Positions 1-7,346 are shown, numbered from the stretch's first letter. The stretch: DNA of 17,049 bases from an uncultured Bdellovibrio sp. (GCA_937871355.1 CALMPX010000184.1:1-17049); one strand, 5' to 3'. Translations and numbers: made by a program. The notes: generated from the letters alone by a model not told the origin.

Positions 1-422
1 ACTCCGTCAACGTTAGGAAGAGCATTAGCAAAGCGTGATTCCGCCACTAATTTAAGGGATTCATTCAAAGTGATGTCAATCTTCGCTGAGAGCGCTTTCG
101 CTTCTGTCGTCGCATCCCATAAAGCTTTTCCCGTATCACGCGCGATGGCTTCAGCCATTTCTGCTTCATGAGAGATAAAAATATCTTTTAAACGCAAAAT
201 ATATTTTTTACGCTCATCTAAACTGAGTCCGGCCCAGGGCAAATAAGCTTTTTTAGCATGCTCGACGGCCTTTTCAATATGATCTAAAGTAAATTGCGCG
301 GTCATAATTTGATCGTTCAAATCACCAGGACTTTCATCTTTAAATTGTCCGTCTGGTTTGTTTGATAAAACAAATCGACCATTGAGGAAATCTCCTAAGA
401 AATTAATTTTTTTATACTGCAT
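1..422 (-). CDS. astD: N-succinylglutamate 5-semialdehyde dehydrogenase, N-terminal part (cut by window edge)
   Basis: This is the first 140 codons of an aldehyde dehydrogenase that runs off the left edge, so no stop is visible. The reading begins MQYKKINFLGDFLNGRF and continues through an N-terminal ALDH segment containing AYLPWAGLSLDERKKYILRL and IARDTGKALWDATTEAKA. The spacing and the ARDTGK-W-A-TE pattern resemble AstD, which oxidises succinylglutamate semialdehyde to succinylglutamate with NAD. The catalytic Cys and Glu lie outside the window and cannot be checked. The start ATG shares one base with the astA stop (TAATG), implying translational coupling, and astA next door supports the AstD call over a generic ALDH. 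A different acyl-semialdehyde substrate remains possible. Confidence 0.85.
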   Translation of the reverse strand, partial: MQYKKINFLGDFLNGRFVLSNKPDGQFKDESPGDLNDQIMTAQFTLDHIEKAVEHAKKAYLPWAGLSLDERKKYILRLKDIFISHEAEMAEAIARDTGKALWDATTEAKALSAKIDITLNESLKLVAESRFANALPNVDG

Positions 423-1456
423 TACTTCCTTCTTCCCATTGAATAATCAAAAGGCGTTACGAACACTTCTTGATCGATTTCTAATTTTAAAATATCACGT
501 GTTTTTGATGGCACAAAAACTTGTCCATCGCGAACTTCGTAGCCTGACACGCCCGCACGAAACTCTTCGTCGCCACAACCAATCAGTCCCAAAGCTTTAA
601 AAGTCACATCTTTTGATTCAGCCAATCGTAGCATTTGGCCCTGTTTAATCGGCGCAATATTTTGTGTTTTTGCTCCGTAATGTGGGCCCCCGTCGAAGGG
701 ATCGACTTCATCAAGATAGGTAAAACCAATGCTTTCCAAAAGATGTTGAGCCGGCTTTGTGACTTCTCCGACGCGACCTAAAACTAAGCGCGCTTTGGCA
801 TCCAGCAAACTCAAATAAATATCTTCTTCTGGAAATAATGATTCAATGAATTCTTTATTAGTTTGCGATAAAGCATCGGCTTCCTGATAGGGAAGACCGG
901 TAAAACGTCGTCCCAAGGCCTCCCAAAATTCACTGCGACCTTCTTCTGTTAATGGAGGTGTCAGTTCACACAGAACTCGTGATTCAAATCTTTCGGGATA
1001 CATTCCCATATAAACGAAACGCCCGAGTGAAATTTGTTTTCCTAATTTTTCTGGCCGACGACGATAGGCCCGGTCTACTAACAGACCGCCGATTTCTGTT
1101 GGACCGTCCGTGTCGAGTTGAAAACGGAGAACTTGATGAATAAAACCTAATCCCAAATCACTGGAAAAATGATCGCGCTTTAAAATTTTAAAATAACAAT
1201 GTGGAACGGCGTCCGATCCATGTTTAGCAATAACTAAAGAACTTCCCACGACTAGTTTTTCTTCAAGATCTTCTAAGACAAATAAATATTCAGCTTGGGC
1301 TTTGTCCAGTTGAGAAGAAAATGAAGCTTCACTGCGAGCAATTTTTTCCGCAATAATTTTTTTATTGCCTGGTAAATTTAATAAATTAAACTGCTTCGCT
1401 AAATCTGTTAGCTGTGAAGCGTCTTCGGCCCGAGCCGCTCTAATAATAAAACTCAT
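422..1456 (-). CDS. astA: Arginine N-succinyltransferase
   Basis: At 344 residues it has the same length as the enterobacterial AstA subunit. It transfers succinate from succinyl-CoA to the alpha-amino group of arginine, the committed step of the cytoplasmic AST arginine-degradation pathway. Recognisable family segments are EIGGLLVDRAYRRR (about 121-134), FWEALGRRFTGLPYQEAD (about 177-194), a PEEDIY stretch (about 209-214) and DPFDGGPHYGA (about 252-262). The N-terminus has the GNAT-like beta-alpha opening MSFIIRAARAEDASQL. The start has an AAAGG ribosome site a few bases upstream. It lies 14 bases after the M20 gene and overlaps astD by one base, so it is inside an operon. Some AstA proteins act as pairs of paralogous subunits; only one is visible here. 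Confidence 0.93.
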   Translation of the reverse strand: MSFIIRAARAEDASQLTDLAKQFNLLNLPGNKKIIAEKIARSEASFSSQLDKAQAEYLFVLEDLEEKLVVGSSLVIAKHGSDAVPHCYFKILKRDHFSSDLGLGFIHQVLRFQLDTDGPTEIGGLLVDRAYRRRPEKLGKQISLGRFVYMGMYPERFESRVLCELTPPLTEEGRSEFWEALGRRFTGLPYQEADALSQTNKEFIESLFPEEDIYLSLLDAKARLVLGRVGEVTKPAQHLLESIGFTYLDEVDPFDGGPHYGAKTQNIAPIKQGQMLRLAESKDVTFKALGLIGCGDEEFRAGVSGYEVRDGQVFVPSKTRDILKLEIDQEVFVTPFDYSMGRRK

Positions 1457-1470
1457 AACTACCTTTCAAC

Positions 1471-2835
1471 TCAATCGCTGAGTCTTTCGATCATTTTTTC
1501 ATAGAAATTAATGGCAATTTCTATTTGGTGCAGACTGACTTTTTCTGTTGGCGTATGAATATTTTCTTCGCGCTCTCCGATGCCGATACATATACACTCG
1601 ATGCCCGTTCGAGCAAACAAGCTGGCTTCGTTTGTTGAAGCCATGGTACGACATTCAGACGCAACCCCTAATTTTTCCATTTCATTTTGAGCTGATTTAA
1701 CCAAAATGGATTTACTACTTAAGCGAAACGGACGCTTATAATCTTGTAGATGAAATTCGGCTCCAATTTTTTCACACGAATCATAAAACATTTTGATCCA
1801 TTTTTCATAAACATCTTGTCCCACCGAGGGAACAATACGGCAAGATCCGCCGACCAAAATATAATCTTCATATAAACGAACGACGCCGATCGAAAGGGTT
1901 GAGTGATTCGGAGTAAAATCATCATCTAAATGTTGTTTCATATCATTTTCAACATTTTGAACGAGTTGATAAATTTTATTTAGTTTTTGTAGAATACCAT
2001 TTTTTAATTTTGGCTCCGTTGTGATTTCAACCGAAGCTTGATGGGGGACCATATTAAATCGCGACCCGGCCTCCATATCTAAAATCAGCGTCTCATCTGA
2101 CAAACTTGATAAATATTCAAACATCTTAACCGCCGCATTTTCTCCTAAATGTGGTGTTGATGAGTGCGTCGCTTTTCCTGAAAACACTTTCGACTGCGAC
2201 GACGCCGCGCTCGATCTTGAGTGGGCTTCGCGCAAATCGAGCTCTTCTTGAGAAAATGGGATTCGAATTTCAACTGTCGCAAAACCTTTAGCTGCATTAA
2301 TAATTTGAAGATTAGATGGCTCAGAAATAATCGCATAGCGGGCATTTATTTTATTCTTGCGAATAATTTTTAGTGCACCAAGCATGCCCGTCTCTTCCCC
2401 AAAAGTTCCGATGAGAACAGGATTTAAAGTTTGAAATTTTCTATTTTTTTGACTGACTTGATATAATGCAAATAATTTACAAAGAAAATCGAGTTTAACT
2501 TCGGCCACACCAAGGCCATAAATATGGCCTTCATCAATCGCGGCATCGAAGGGATTACTTTGATTCTTTGTCCATAGGGCGTAAGATCCTGGATCGACTG
2601 TATCTAAATGTGATTGTAATAAAAGATTTTGTTCGCCTGGTTTTTGAGGCTGTGTGCGAATAATGATATTGGCCTGAGGGACTCCTTGTTGCGATTCGTT
2701 TTGAATCTCAGCATGTAATCCCATTTCGGTCGCCACACCTGATAAAAATTGAACCAATTCAACAGTTGAAGCTAATGGTGACGTATCAAACGAAACCATT
2801 CGACGTGCTAGTTCTATAAAATCAAATGTTTTCAT
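1471..2835 (-). CDS. M20-family metallohydrolase (ArgE/DapE type), putative N-acyl (succinyl) amino-acid deacylase
   Basis: This 454-residue protein has the M20 signature order: HLDTV metal site (H76, D78), a YGLGVAEVK block (107-114), catalytic/metal GEE (E147-E148), ISEPS (E172), a dimerisation-domain GKATHSS (H224), and a final metal histidine in NIHTPTEKV (H427). Relatives remove acetyl or succinyl groups from ornithine, diaminopimelate or related amino acids using two metal ions. Because it sits between an aminotransferase and astA/astD, the inferred substrate is an N-succinylated arginine-pathway intermediate, perhaps succinylglutamate, a job normally done by the unrelated M14 enzyme AstE. 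Oddly, the usually invariant bridging Asp of the G-x-G-x-x-D-x-K block is Glu112, and the Gly-Gly that normally follows the Lys is Leu-Asp. A cytoplasmic dipeptidase or ArgE is the alternative; substrate is not decided by sequence. Confidence 0.8.
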   Translation of the reverse strand: MKTFDFIELARRMVSFDTSPLASTVELVQFLSGVATEMGLHAEIQNESQQGVPQANIIIRTQPQKPGEQNLLLQSHLDTVDPGSYALWTKNQSNPFDAAIDEGHIYGLGVAEVKLDFLCKLFALYQVSQKNRKFQTLNPVLIGTFGEETGMLGALKIIRKNKINARYAIISEPSNLQIINAAKGFATVEIRIPFSQEELDLREAHSRSSAASSQSKVFSGKATHSSTPHLGENAAVKMFEYLSSLSDETLILDMEAGSRFNMVPHQASVEITTEPKLKNGILQKLNKIYQLVQNVENDMKQHLDDDFTPNHSTLSIGVVRLYEDYILVGGSCRIVPSVGQDVYEKWIKMFYDSCEKIGAEFHLQDYKRPFRLSSKSILVKSAQNEMEKLGVASECRTMASTNEASLFARTGIECICIGIGEREENIHTPTEKVSLHQIEIAINFYEKMIERLSD

Positions 2836-2867
2836 TTTAACATCCTATAGCCTAGTCGATTGATAAC

Positions 2868-4289
2868 TTAAACGCCTTCTTGAACAGTTTTTTCGACAAT
2901 ACTTAAAGCTAAATCAATTTCTTGATTGTTGATAATCGCCGGAACTAAGAAACGAATTCGCACCGGATCTTTTCCACAGCTAAAGGCAATCAAACCATTA
3001 TTAAATAATTTTTTAATGAATAATTCGGTTTGATCTTTTTTTCCTTCGAACGGAGTAAATGCAATCATTAATCCCATACCGCCAGCATCGGACAACTGAC
3101 CTTTGCATGTTGTATTGTTCAAATGATTGATGCCATCGATGAATTTCTTATGAATCTGCTGAATACGACCATTGGGCCCGATGTAACCTTCTTCTAAGAT
3201 GTTGAGAATTTCTAGTCCCGTCGTTAATGAAGAGCTTCCACCCGAGAAGGTTCCCGCAATTAAACCTGGTTTAGGATTGTAATTTTCCGTGTAAAGTGTT
3301 GCTCCCAACTGAACGGTTTTAGCAATCGTCACTAAATCGACATACTGTCCTAGATCCATGGTTTCGTAAGCAAAGAATTCACCTGTACGAGCAAAAGTTT
3401 GAACTTCGTCGGCCCAGATCGCGATATTATTTTGTTTACAAAATTCTAACATAGGAACGTAGAATTCTCGTGGAACCGGCTGGAAACCACCTTCGCCTAA
3501 CATCGGTTCAAAAACAAATGTCGCCACATTTTTTTCATGCTTTGAATAATACTCTTTCATGGCGCGTAAGGCTTTTTCAGTGCTTTGTGCATCTCTTTTA
3601 TCATGATTAGGAATGCGTAACACTTCATTATATTCAGGGAGGCCTTGCTTGTAAGCCGGGTTATCGGTGATTTCCGCCATCATGGTGGATCGTCCGGCGA
3701 AAGCATTTTTCATGGCGAAAACCATTTTAGCTGGCGAATTTTTTTGACGAGCCAATTTTAAAGCGTTTTCATTGGCCATGGTTCCACAGGTGGCAAACCA
3801 AACATGTCTTAAATTACTTTTGCGACTGGCTAACTTAACCAATTTCTCAGAAAGTTTCCAGTAATCGTTATTTGGTTGTAAGTTCCCTTGCATGACGATG
3901 TCAGACAAAGCTCCTCGAACGGCCGCTTTCATCACGCGACGGTTGGCATGCCCCATAATGTGAATACCAATCCCATTGATTAAATCTAATTTGACGCTTC
4001 CATCAATCAATTCAACAAAAGGACCTGTGCCCGAACCTGTGCCCACGTAGTTATGATACAACGGTCTCCCGCGCAGTTTTCCTAAATGATCCATTGTGGC
4101 TTTTGATGAGGCCGCTAAAGCCGGATTTGGTGGACGAAGTCCAATAATTTCTGAATTGATGGAAGAAACTTCGTCAACGAGGTCATTCAATAACCCAGCG
4201 ACTACAGGATCCGTTTGAATTTTATTTCCTAATAATAATTCTTCGGAGTTATTTACTTTTGTGAATAAATTATTTAACGCTTCTAACAT
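2868..4289 (-). CDS. Class III pyridoxal-phosphate aminotransferase, AstC/ArgD/lysine-aminotransferase-like
   Basis: This is a 473-residue fold-type I aminotransferase. Visible elements are the phosphate-contact segment CGTMANENALKLAR (168-181), the cofactor-ring Asp in WADEVQ (D294, E295, V296), and the Schiff-base lysine K324 in VTIAKTVQLGA. The enzyme probably moves the delta- or epsilon-amino group of an acylated ornithine, or of lysine, to 2-oxoglutarate; in an AST pathway that is the AstC step giving succinylglutamate semialdehyde. It is about 70 residues longer than typical AstC/ArgD, with the extra length mostly N-terminal, closer in size to lysine 6-aminotransferases. It opens the operon: GAGG lies just before its ATG, a promoter lies upstream, and the M20 gene follows after 32 bases. 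Exact substrate is inferred from neighbours. Confidence 0.85.
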   Translation of the reverse strand: MLEALNNLFTKVNNSEELLLGNKIQTDPVVAGLLNDLVDEVSSINSEIIGLRPPNPALAASSKATMDHLGKLRGRPLYHNYVGTGSGTGPFVELIDGSVKLDLINGIGIHIMGHANRRVMKAAVRGALSDIVMQGNLQPNNDYWKLSEKLVKLASRKSNLRHVWFATCGTMANENALKLARQKNSPAKMVFAMKNAFAGRSTMMAEITDNPAYKQGLPEYNEVLRIPNHDKRDAQSTEKALRAMKEYYSKHEKNVATFVFEPMLGEGGFQPVPREFYVPMLEFCKQNNIAIWADEVQTFARTGEFFAYETMDLGQYVDLVTIAKTVQLGATLYTENYNPKPGLIAGTFSGGSSSLTTGLEILNILEEGYIGPNGRIQQIHKKFIDGINHLNNTTCKGQLSDAGGMGLMIAFTPFEGKKDQTELFIKKLFNNGLIAFSCGKDPVRIRFLVPAIINNQEIDLALSIVEKTVQEGV

Positions 4290-4315
4290 TTTTTACCTCG
4301 GTGTTTTAAGACTTA

Positions 4316-4344
4316 AGTTTACAATGTGCACTATTGAATGACAA
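4316..4344 (-). promoter_or_regulatory. Putative sigma70-type promoter for the aminotransferase-M20-astA-astD operon
   Basis: Read on the minus strand, TTGTCA (positions 4344-4339, five of six matches to TTGACA) is followed after 17 bases by TAAACT (4321-4316, four of six to TATAAT). Transcription would begin near 4309, leaving a leader of about 20 bases with the GAGG ribosome site before the ATG at 4289. The element faces away from the plus-strand promoter in the same spacer. Confidence 0.5.
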
Positions 4345-4349
4345 GTCAC

Positions 4350-4379
4350 ATGACAACGAATCAAAGATAACACTATACT
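4350..4379 (+). promoter_or_regulatory. Strong sigma70-type promoter placed for a leaderless transcript
   Basis: ATGACA (4350-4355, five of six matches) is followed after 18 bases by TATACT (4374-4379, five of six matches). Counting the usual six to seven bases past the -10 puts the first nucleotide at A4386, which is the A of the ATG of the downstream gene, preceded by a pyrimidine as is typical for start sites. No Shine-Dalgarno sequence lies between. The -35 region overlaps the short inverted repeat GTCACATGAC (4345-4354), and the hexamer TGACAA occurs twice (4339 and 4351). Confidence 0.6.
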
Positions 4380-4385
4380 TTGGCT

Positions 4386-5144
4386 ATGAGTGCTAATAAT
4401 GAATTATTCAATGAGGCTATTTCACTACACCAAAGTAAAAAATTTGATGAGGCCTTGAATATTTATTTGAAGATCCTCGACAAAAGTCAGAATGCGTCCC
4501 TAACCAACGAGCAAGCCTCAACCGTGAGTCAAAATATGGCTGTGCTCTATGCGCAAATGAATAAAACGGAATTGGCCTATGTCTTTAATAAAAAAGCATT
4601 GGCTTTAAATCCTCGTAACGCAGCGGCAGAGCAATTTGCAAAAAACTCCCTCAATCATTTTAAAGTCACAGAAATAGCGCGTGATATCTCGTGGTCTGAA
4701 CAGCTTAACAATATGGGTCTTAAATACATTCCTTTTGAAGCGCTCGCACTCGCTTCAATTATTTTTGTATTTCTCTCTTTAAGATTGTTTTTAAACTTCC
4801 TCGTGACTCAGAAAAAAAATCTTTTAGAAAACAAGAATCCAGCTATTTTAGGTTGGTCATTTTATGGCTATTTAGTGTTATTTATTCTCACTTTTTCTCT
4901 TCTCTGGGCCAAAAATAGCGAAGCCCATTTACCTATGGGCATTATAAAATCAGCCAGCACGTCCGTTCAAACCGCGGCCGGTGCCAACCAAGCCATCATT
5001 ACCGAGATCAGCCTGGGACACGAGGTGCAAATTCTCCAAACAAAAGAAGTTAACGGCGTGGTTTATGCGCAAATTAAGGTCCCTGGAGCCTTCTCCGGCT
5101 GGATCAAAAAGACCGATTTAGAGCCGCTTAATTCCATCAACTAG
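4386..5144 (+). CDS. TPR-transmembrane-SH3 protein, BatE-like
   Basis: The 252-residue protein has TPR-like helices at about 1-95 (NELFNEAISLHQSKKFDEAL, then AYVFNKKALALNPRNAAAEQ). Two hydrophobic membrane segments follow at about 117-140 and 155-176, then a C-terminal SH3-like domain at about 182-248 containing VQILQTKEVNGVVYAQIKV and GWIKKTDL. This TPR, two-helix and SH3 order matches BatE-type proteins of the Bat aerotolerance clusters, probably anchored in the inner membrane with the SH3 part in the periplasm. No other bat gene is in the window, so the assignment is by architecture only. The ATG at 4386 is chosen because an upstream in-frame TTG at 4380 would overlap the -10 promoter element. 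The gene is divergent from the amino-acid operon and precedes the bamD-like gene by 68 bases. Confidence 0.75.
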   Translation: MSANNELFNEAISLHQSKKFDEALNIYLKILDKSQNASLTNEQASTVSQNMAVLYAQMNKTELAYVFNKKALALNPRNAAAEQFAKNSLNHFKVTEIARDISWSEQLNNMGLKYIPFEALALASIIFVFLSLRLFLNFLVTQKKNLLENKNPAILGWSFYGYLVLFILTFSLLWAKNSEAHLPMGIIKSASTSVQTAAGANQAIITEISLGHEVQILQTKEVNGVVYAQIKVPGAFSGWIKKTDLEPLNSIN

Positions 5145-5178
5145 GGCGACAAGATCTTCAACTTTTTGCTTAAATTTT

Positions 5179-5207
5179 TTGACATGATCTGGCCAATAAG
5201 GTCTTAT
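5179..5207 (+). promoter_or_regulatory. Sigma70-type promoter immediately before the bamD-like gene
   Basis: A perfect TTGACA (5179-5184) is followed after 17 bases by TCTTAT (5202-5207, four of six matches). The predicted first nucleotide, 5213-5214, coincides with the ATG at 5213, so this too could give a transcript with almost no leader. An AAGG at 5198-5201 is an alternative weak ribosome site if transcription starts further upstream, for example by read-through from the BatE-like gene. Confidence 0.5.
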
Positions 5208-5212
5208 GGGGT

Positions 5213-5944
5213 ATGGTTTATTTATTAGTCGCTTTTTTTTCTATCACTGCCTTATTTGGATGCGCTTCAACCGAAAAAAATCTCAATACGCCGGAAGGTT
5301 TGTTTGCTCAGGCCAAAGAATACGAATCCAGCGAACGCTTTGAAATCGCCATCGCTAAATACAATGATGTTAAAAATAAATTTCCCTACAGCACGTTAGC
5401 CGTTGAAGCCGAACTGGCGATCGCTGATGCACAATACACCCGTGAAAATTACGCTGACGCTCAAATTGCTTATCAAAATTTCCGTGATCTTCATCCCAAG
5501 CATCCCAAAATAGATTACATTATTTACAGAACTGGAATGAGCTACTATATGCAATTACCAGAAACGATCGACCGCGATCTGACTTTAGGTAACGATGTGA
5601 TTTATCATTTTGATGAAGTCATCAAATCATTTCCTAGCTCTGAATACACAAAAGATTCAAAAGAAAAACGCCAAGATGTTTACAACCGTCTCGCTGAAAA
5701 AGAACTTTACATCGCTGATTTCTATTTAAAACAAGAAAAATTCGGAGCGGCCCTTCGTCGCTACGAATTGTGTATTAGCAAATACACCGGCATGGGTTTC
5801 GATCCTCGCGCGCACTACGGAGCCATCAAAGCCGCCACCGCTTTGGATGACAGCGCTAAAAAGAAATCACATTTAAAAACTTTAGTTTCTCAATATCCCA
5901 ACTCTGTTGAAACCAAAAAAGTTCAAAGCGAAGGACTACTGTAA
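5213..5944 (+). CDS. bamD: Outer-membrane assembly lipoprotein, BamD/ComL-like
   Basis: At 243 residues it matches the usual BamD length. The N-terminus is a hydrophobic signal of about 16 residues ending in lipobox LFGC, with lipidation expected on C17. The rest is a run of TPR-type helices in the BamD pattern (NTPEGLFAQAKEYESSERFE, then AIAKYNDVKNKFPYSTLAVE, and later FPSSEYTKDSKEKRQDVYNR with a conserved YLKQEKFGAALRRYE stretch). BamD is the lipoprotein of the BAM complex that helps insert beta-barrels into the outer membrane. The signal has no Lys or Arg before the hydrophobic core from this start; an in-frame CTG at 5189 would add one Lys but CTG starts are rare. The stop overlaps the next ATG by one base (TAATG), so the following TPR gene is co-translated. 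Confidence 0.85.
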   Translation: MVYLLVAFFSITALFGCASTEKNLNTPEGLFAQAKEYESSERFEIAIAKYNDVKNKFPYSTLAVEAELAIADAQYTRENYADAQIAYQNFRDLHPKHPKIDYIIYRTGMSYYMQLPETIDRDLTLGNDVIYHFDEVIKSFPSSEYTKDSKEKRQDVYNRLAEKELYIADFYLKQEKFGAALRRYELCISKYTGMGFDPRAHYGAIKAATALDDSAKKKSHLKTLVSQYPNSVETKKVQSEGLL

Positions 5945-6678
5945 TGAGATCTTTCTCTGGACAACTTTTAGACGAAGCCCGTGAAGCTTTCATCGAAGGA
6001 AAATACAAAGAAGCGGAAGCCTTACTTCAACAGCCTACTTTGCAAAATTCAAATAATCCTGAAGTTTTCCAAATGATGGCCACCATTCTTTATAATCGTG
6101 GACAATTTAATAAGGCCATTAAAACTTTTAAAAAAGCTTTATCGATTGATCCAACTTATACTGATGCCGCTGTGGGCTTATCCATTATCCTCAACGATTT
6201 AGGAAAATACGACGAAGCGAAAAAAGTTTTTGAAGATGCGCAAACTTTAATTGATCGCAAAAAATCAACTCAGGGCTCACAAGTCTCTCATGCGGTCGAA
6301 GAAAAATTTGCCGCTAAACATCTTGAGCTGGCGCATATGTATCTTCAATATAAACGCTTCGCCCAAGCCTTAGAACAGTTTCAACAGGCCTACAGTCTGA
6401 GCCAAAAAAAGGTCGATATCACGCTTCAGATGGCGGAATGCTACGTCGAAGCTGGTCAGTCCACGCAAGCTATCAACGCACTTCGTTCGCTCCTTCAATC
6501 AAATAACAAATTAGTTACGCCTCGACTGAAGCTCGGTTTAATTTTGTATAACTCTCATATGATTGCCGAAGCCGTCGATCAATGGGAGAATGTTGTACGA
6601 CTTGATCCCAAAAACGAAGAAGCCATTCGTTATTTGAAAATGGCTCAGGCCGCAGGAATTACAAACTTAAACTTTTAG
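5944..6678 (+). CDS. Cytoplasmic tetratricopeptide-repeat protein
   Basis: This 244-residue protein is made almost wholly of TPR helices and has no signal peptide or membrane segment. Clear repeats are at about 10-35 (LDEAREAFIEGKYKEAEALL), 40-72 (VFQMMATILYNRGQFNKAIK with KKALSIDPTYTDA), 75-100, 122-155 (HLELAHMYLQYKRFAQALEQ), 158-185 and 192-232 (ending VVRLDPKNEEAIRYLKMAQA). TPR arrays hold protein partners; the partner is not known. A GAAGGA ribosome site lies inside the end of the bamD gene and the start overlaps its stop, so the two are probably made together. Whether it works with the outer-membrane machinery is inference from that coupling. Confidence 0.8.
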   Translation: MRSFSGQLLDEAREAFIEGKYKEAEALLQQPTLQNSNNPEVFQMMATILYNRGQFNKAIKTFKKALSIDPTYTDAAVGLSIILNDLGKYDEAKKVFEDAQTLIDRKKSTQGSQVSHAVEEKFAAKHLELAHMYLQYKRFAQALEQFQQAYSLSQKKVDITLQMAECYVEAGQSTQAINALRSLLQSNNKLVTPRLKLGLILYNSHMIAEAVDQWENVVRLDPKNEEAIRYLKMAQAAGITNLNF

Positions 6679-6701
6679 ACTTATAGCCCTAGGAAGTTCG
6701 T

Positions 6702-7220
6702 ATGAAACAAATCAAAGATGAAATGACCGTTTTTCTTAAAAAAGAAGAGATCGAAAAATTAGTTTCTAAATTAGCTGATCAAATCGAAAATGACTACGAA
6801 GGTAAAGATATCGTTTTTATTTGTCCATTACGCGGCTCGATCCATTTTGCCGCAGATCTTATGCGTAAAATCGATCTGCACCAACAAGTCGATTTCGTGT
6901 CGTTACAAGCCACAGAAAAAGGCGGCGCCATCCGTTTGATTAAAGATATCTCCGTCAATATCACCGGCAAAGACGTCATCATCATCGAAGAAGTCATCGA
7001 TACCGCTCGCACTTTGAATTTCCTTAAAGATCGTTTGATTACCTCTCGTCCCCGTTCATTAAAAATCGTGACCTTACTAGATAAGCCTTCTCGTCGCGAA
7101 TTACCAATCCGCGCGGACTACATCGGTAAAACCATCGATGATCGCTACGTAGTTGGCTACGGCATGGACAGCGAAGAATTAGGCCGTAATTACGCCGACA
7201 TTTACGTTCTTAAAAACTAA
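6702..7220 (+). CDS. hpt: Hypoxanthine phosphoribosyltransferase-like protein
   Basis: The 172-residue protein fits a type I phosphoribosyltransferase of the HPRT group, which makes IMP or GMP from a purine base and PRPP in the cytoplasm. It has the loop PLRGS (42-46), the PRPP-binding stretch DVIIIEEVIDTARTL (91-105) and the C-terminal DDRYVVGYGMD hallmark (146-156). D100 is the expected general base. Two changes stand out in the PRPP motif: the second acidic position is Glu97 rather than Asp, and the Gly usual in D-(S/T)-G-x-T is Ala102. AGGAAG sits five bases before the ATG, and the gene follows the TPR gene after 23 bases, so it is probably in the same transcript. A PyrR-like or other PRTase is less likely. 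Confidence 0.85.
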   Translation: MKQIKDEMTVFLKKEEIEKLVSKLADQIENDYEGKDIVFICPLRGSIHFAADLMRKIDLHQQVDFVSLQATEKGGAIRLIKDISVNITGKDVIIIEEVIDTARTLNFLKDRLITSRPRSLKIVTLLDKPSRRELPIRADYIGKTIDDRYVVGYGMDSEELGRNYADIYVLKN

Positions 7221-7247
7221 ATTTTATTGTCTTCGATTTTTACTTAT

Positions 7248-7278
7248 TAATCCTAAAATTTCGTTAATATTAGGATTA
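7248..7278. repeat. Perfect 9-bp inverted repeat downstream of hpt
   Basis: TAATCCTAA (7248-7256) is mirrored by TTAGGATTA (7270-7278) around a 13-base loop. It is 27 bases after the hpt stop. There is no T-run on either side, so it is not a typical intrinsic terminator. It may be a transcript-end stabilising hairpin or a protein site. A second, shorter inverted repeat, GTTTAC/GTAAAC (7304-7309 with 7328-7333), follows. Confidence 0.5.
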
Positions 7279-7346
7279 GAATTCACTTTGGACCATGGTG
7301 TCTGTTTACAAATCCCGACGAAAGCCCGTAAACCTTGAAAATTCCT

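Noticed and set aside
358..600. Plus-strand 80-codon open frame over the astD/astA junction
   Set aside because: It lies antisense across two well-supported genes and has no recognisable content; it is a shadow frame.
4380..4385. TTG as an earlier start for the BatE-like protein
   Set aside because: It starts at the base next to the -10 element, upstream of the expected transcription start, and would not be in the mRNA.
7304..7333. GTTTAC...GTAAAC element as a CRISPR repeat or riboswitch
   Set aside because: It occurs once with no spacer-repeat pattern, and the loop does not match a riboswitch core that I recognise.
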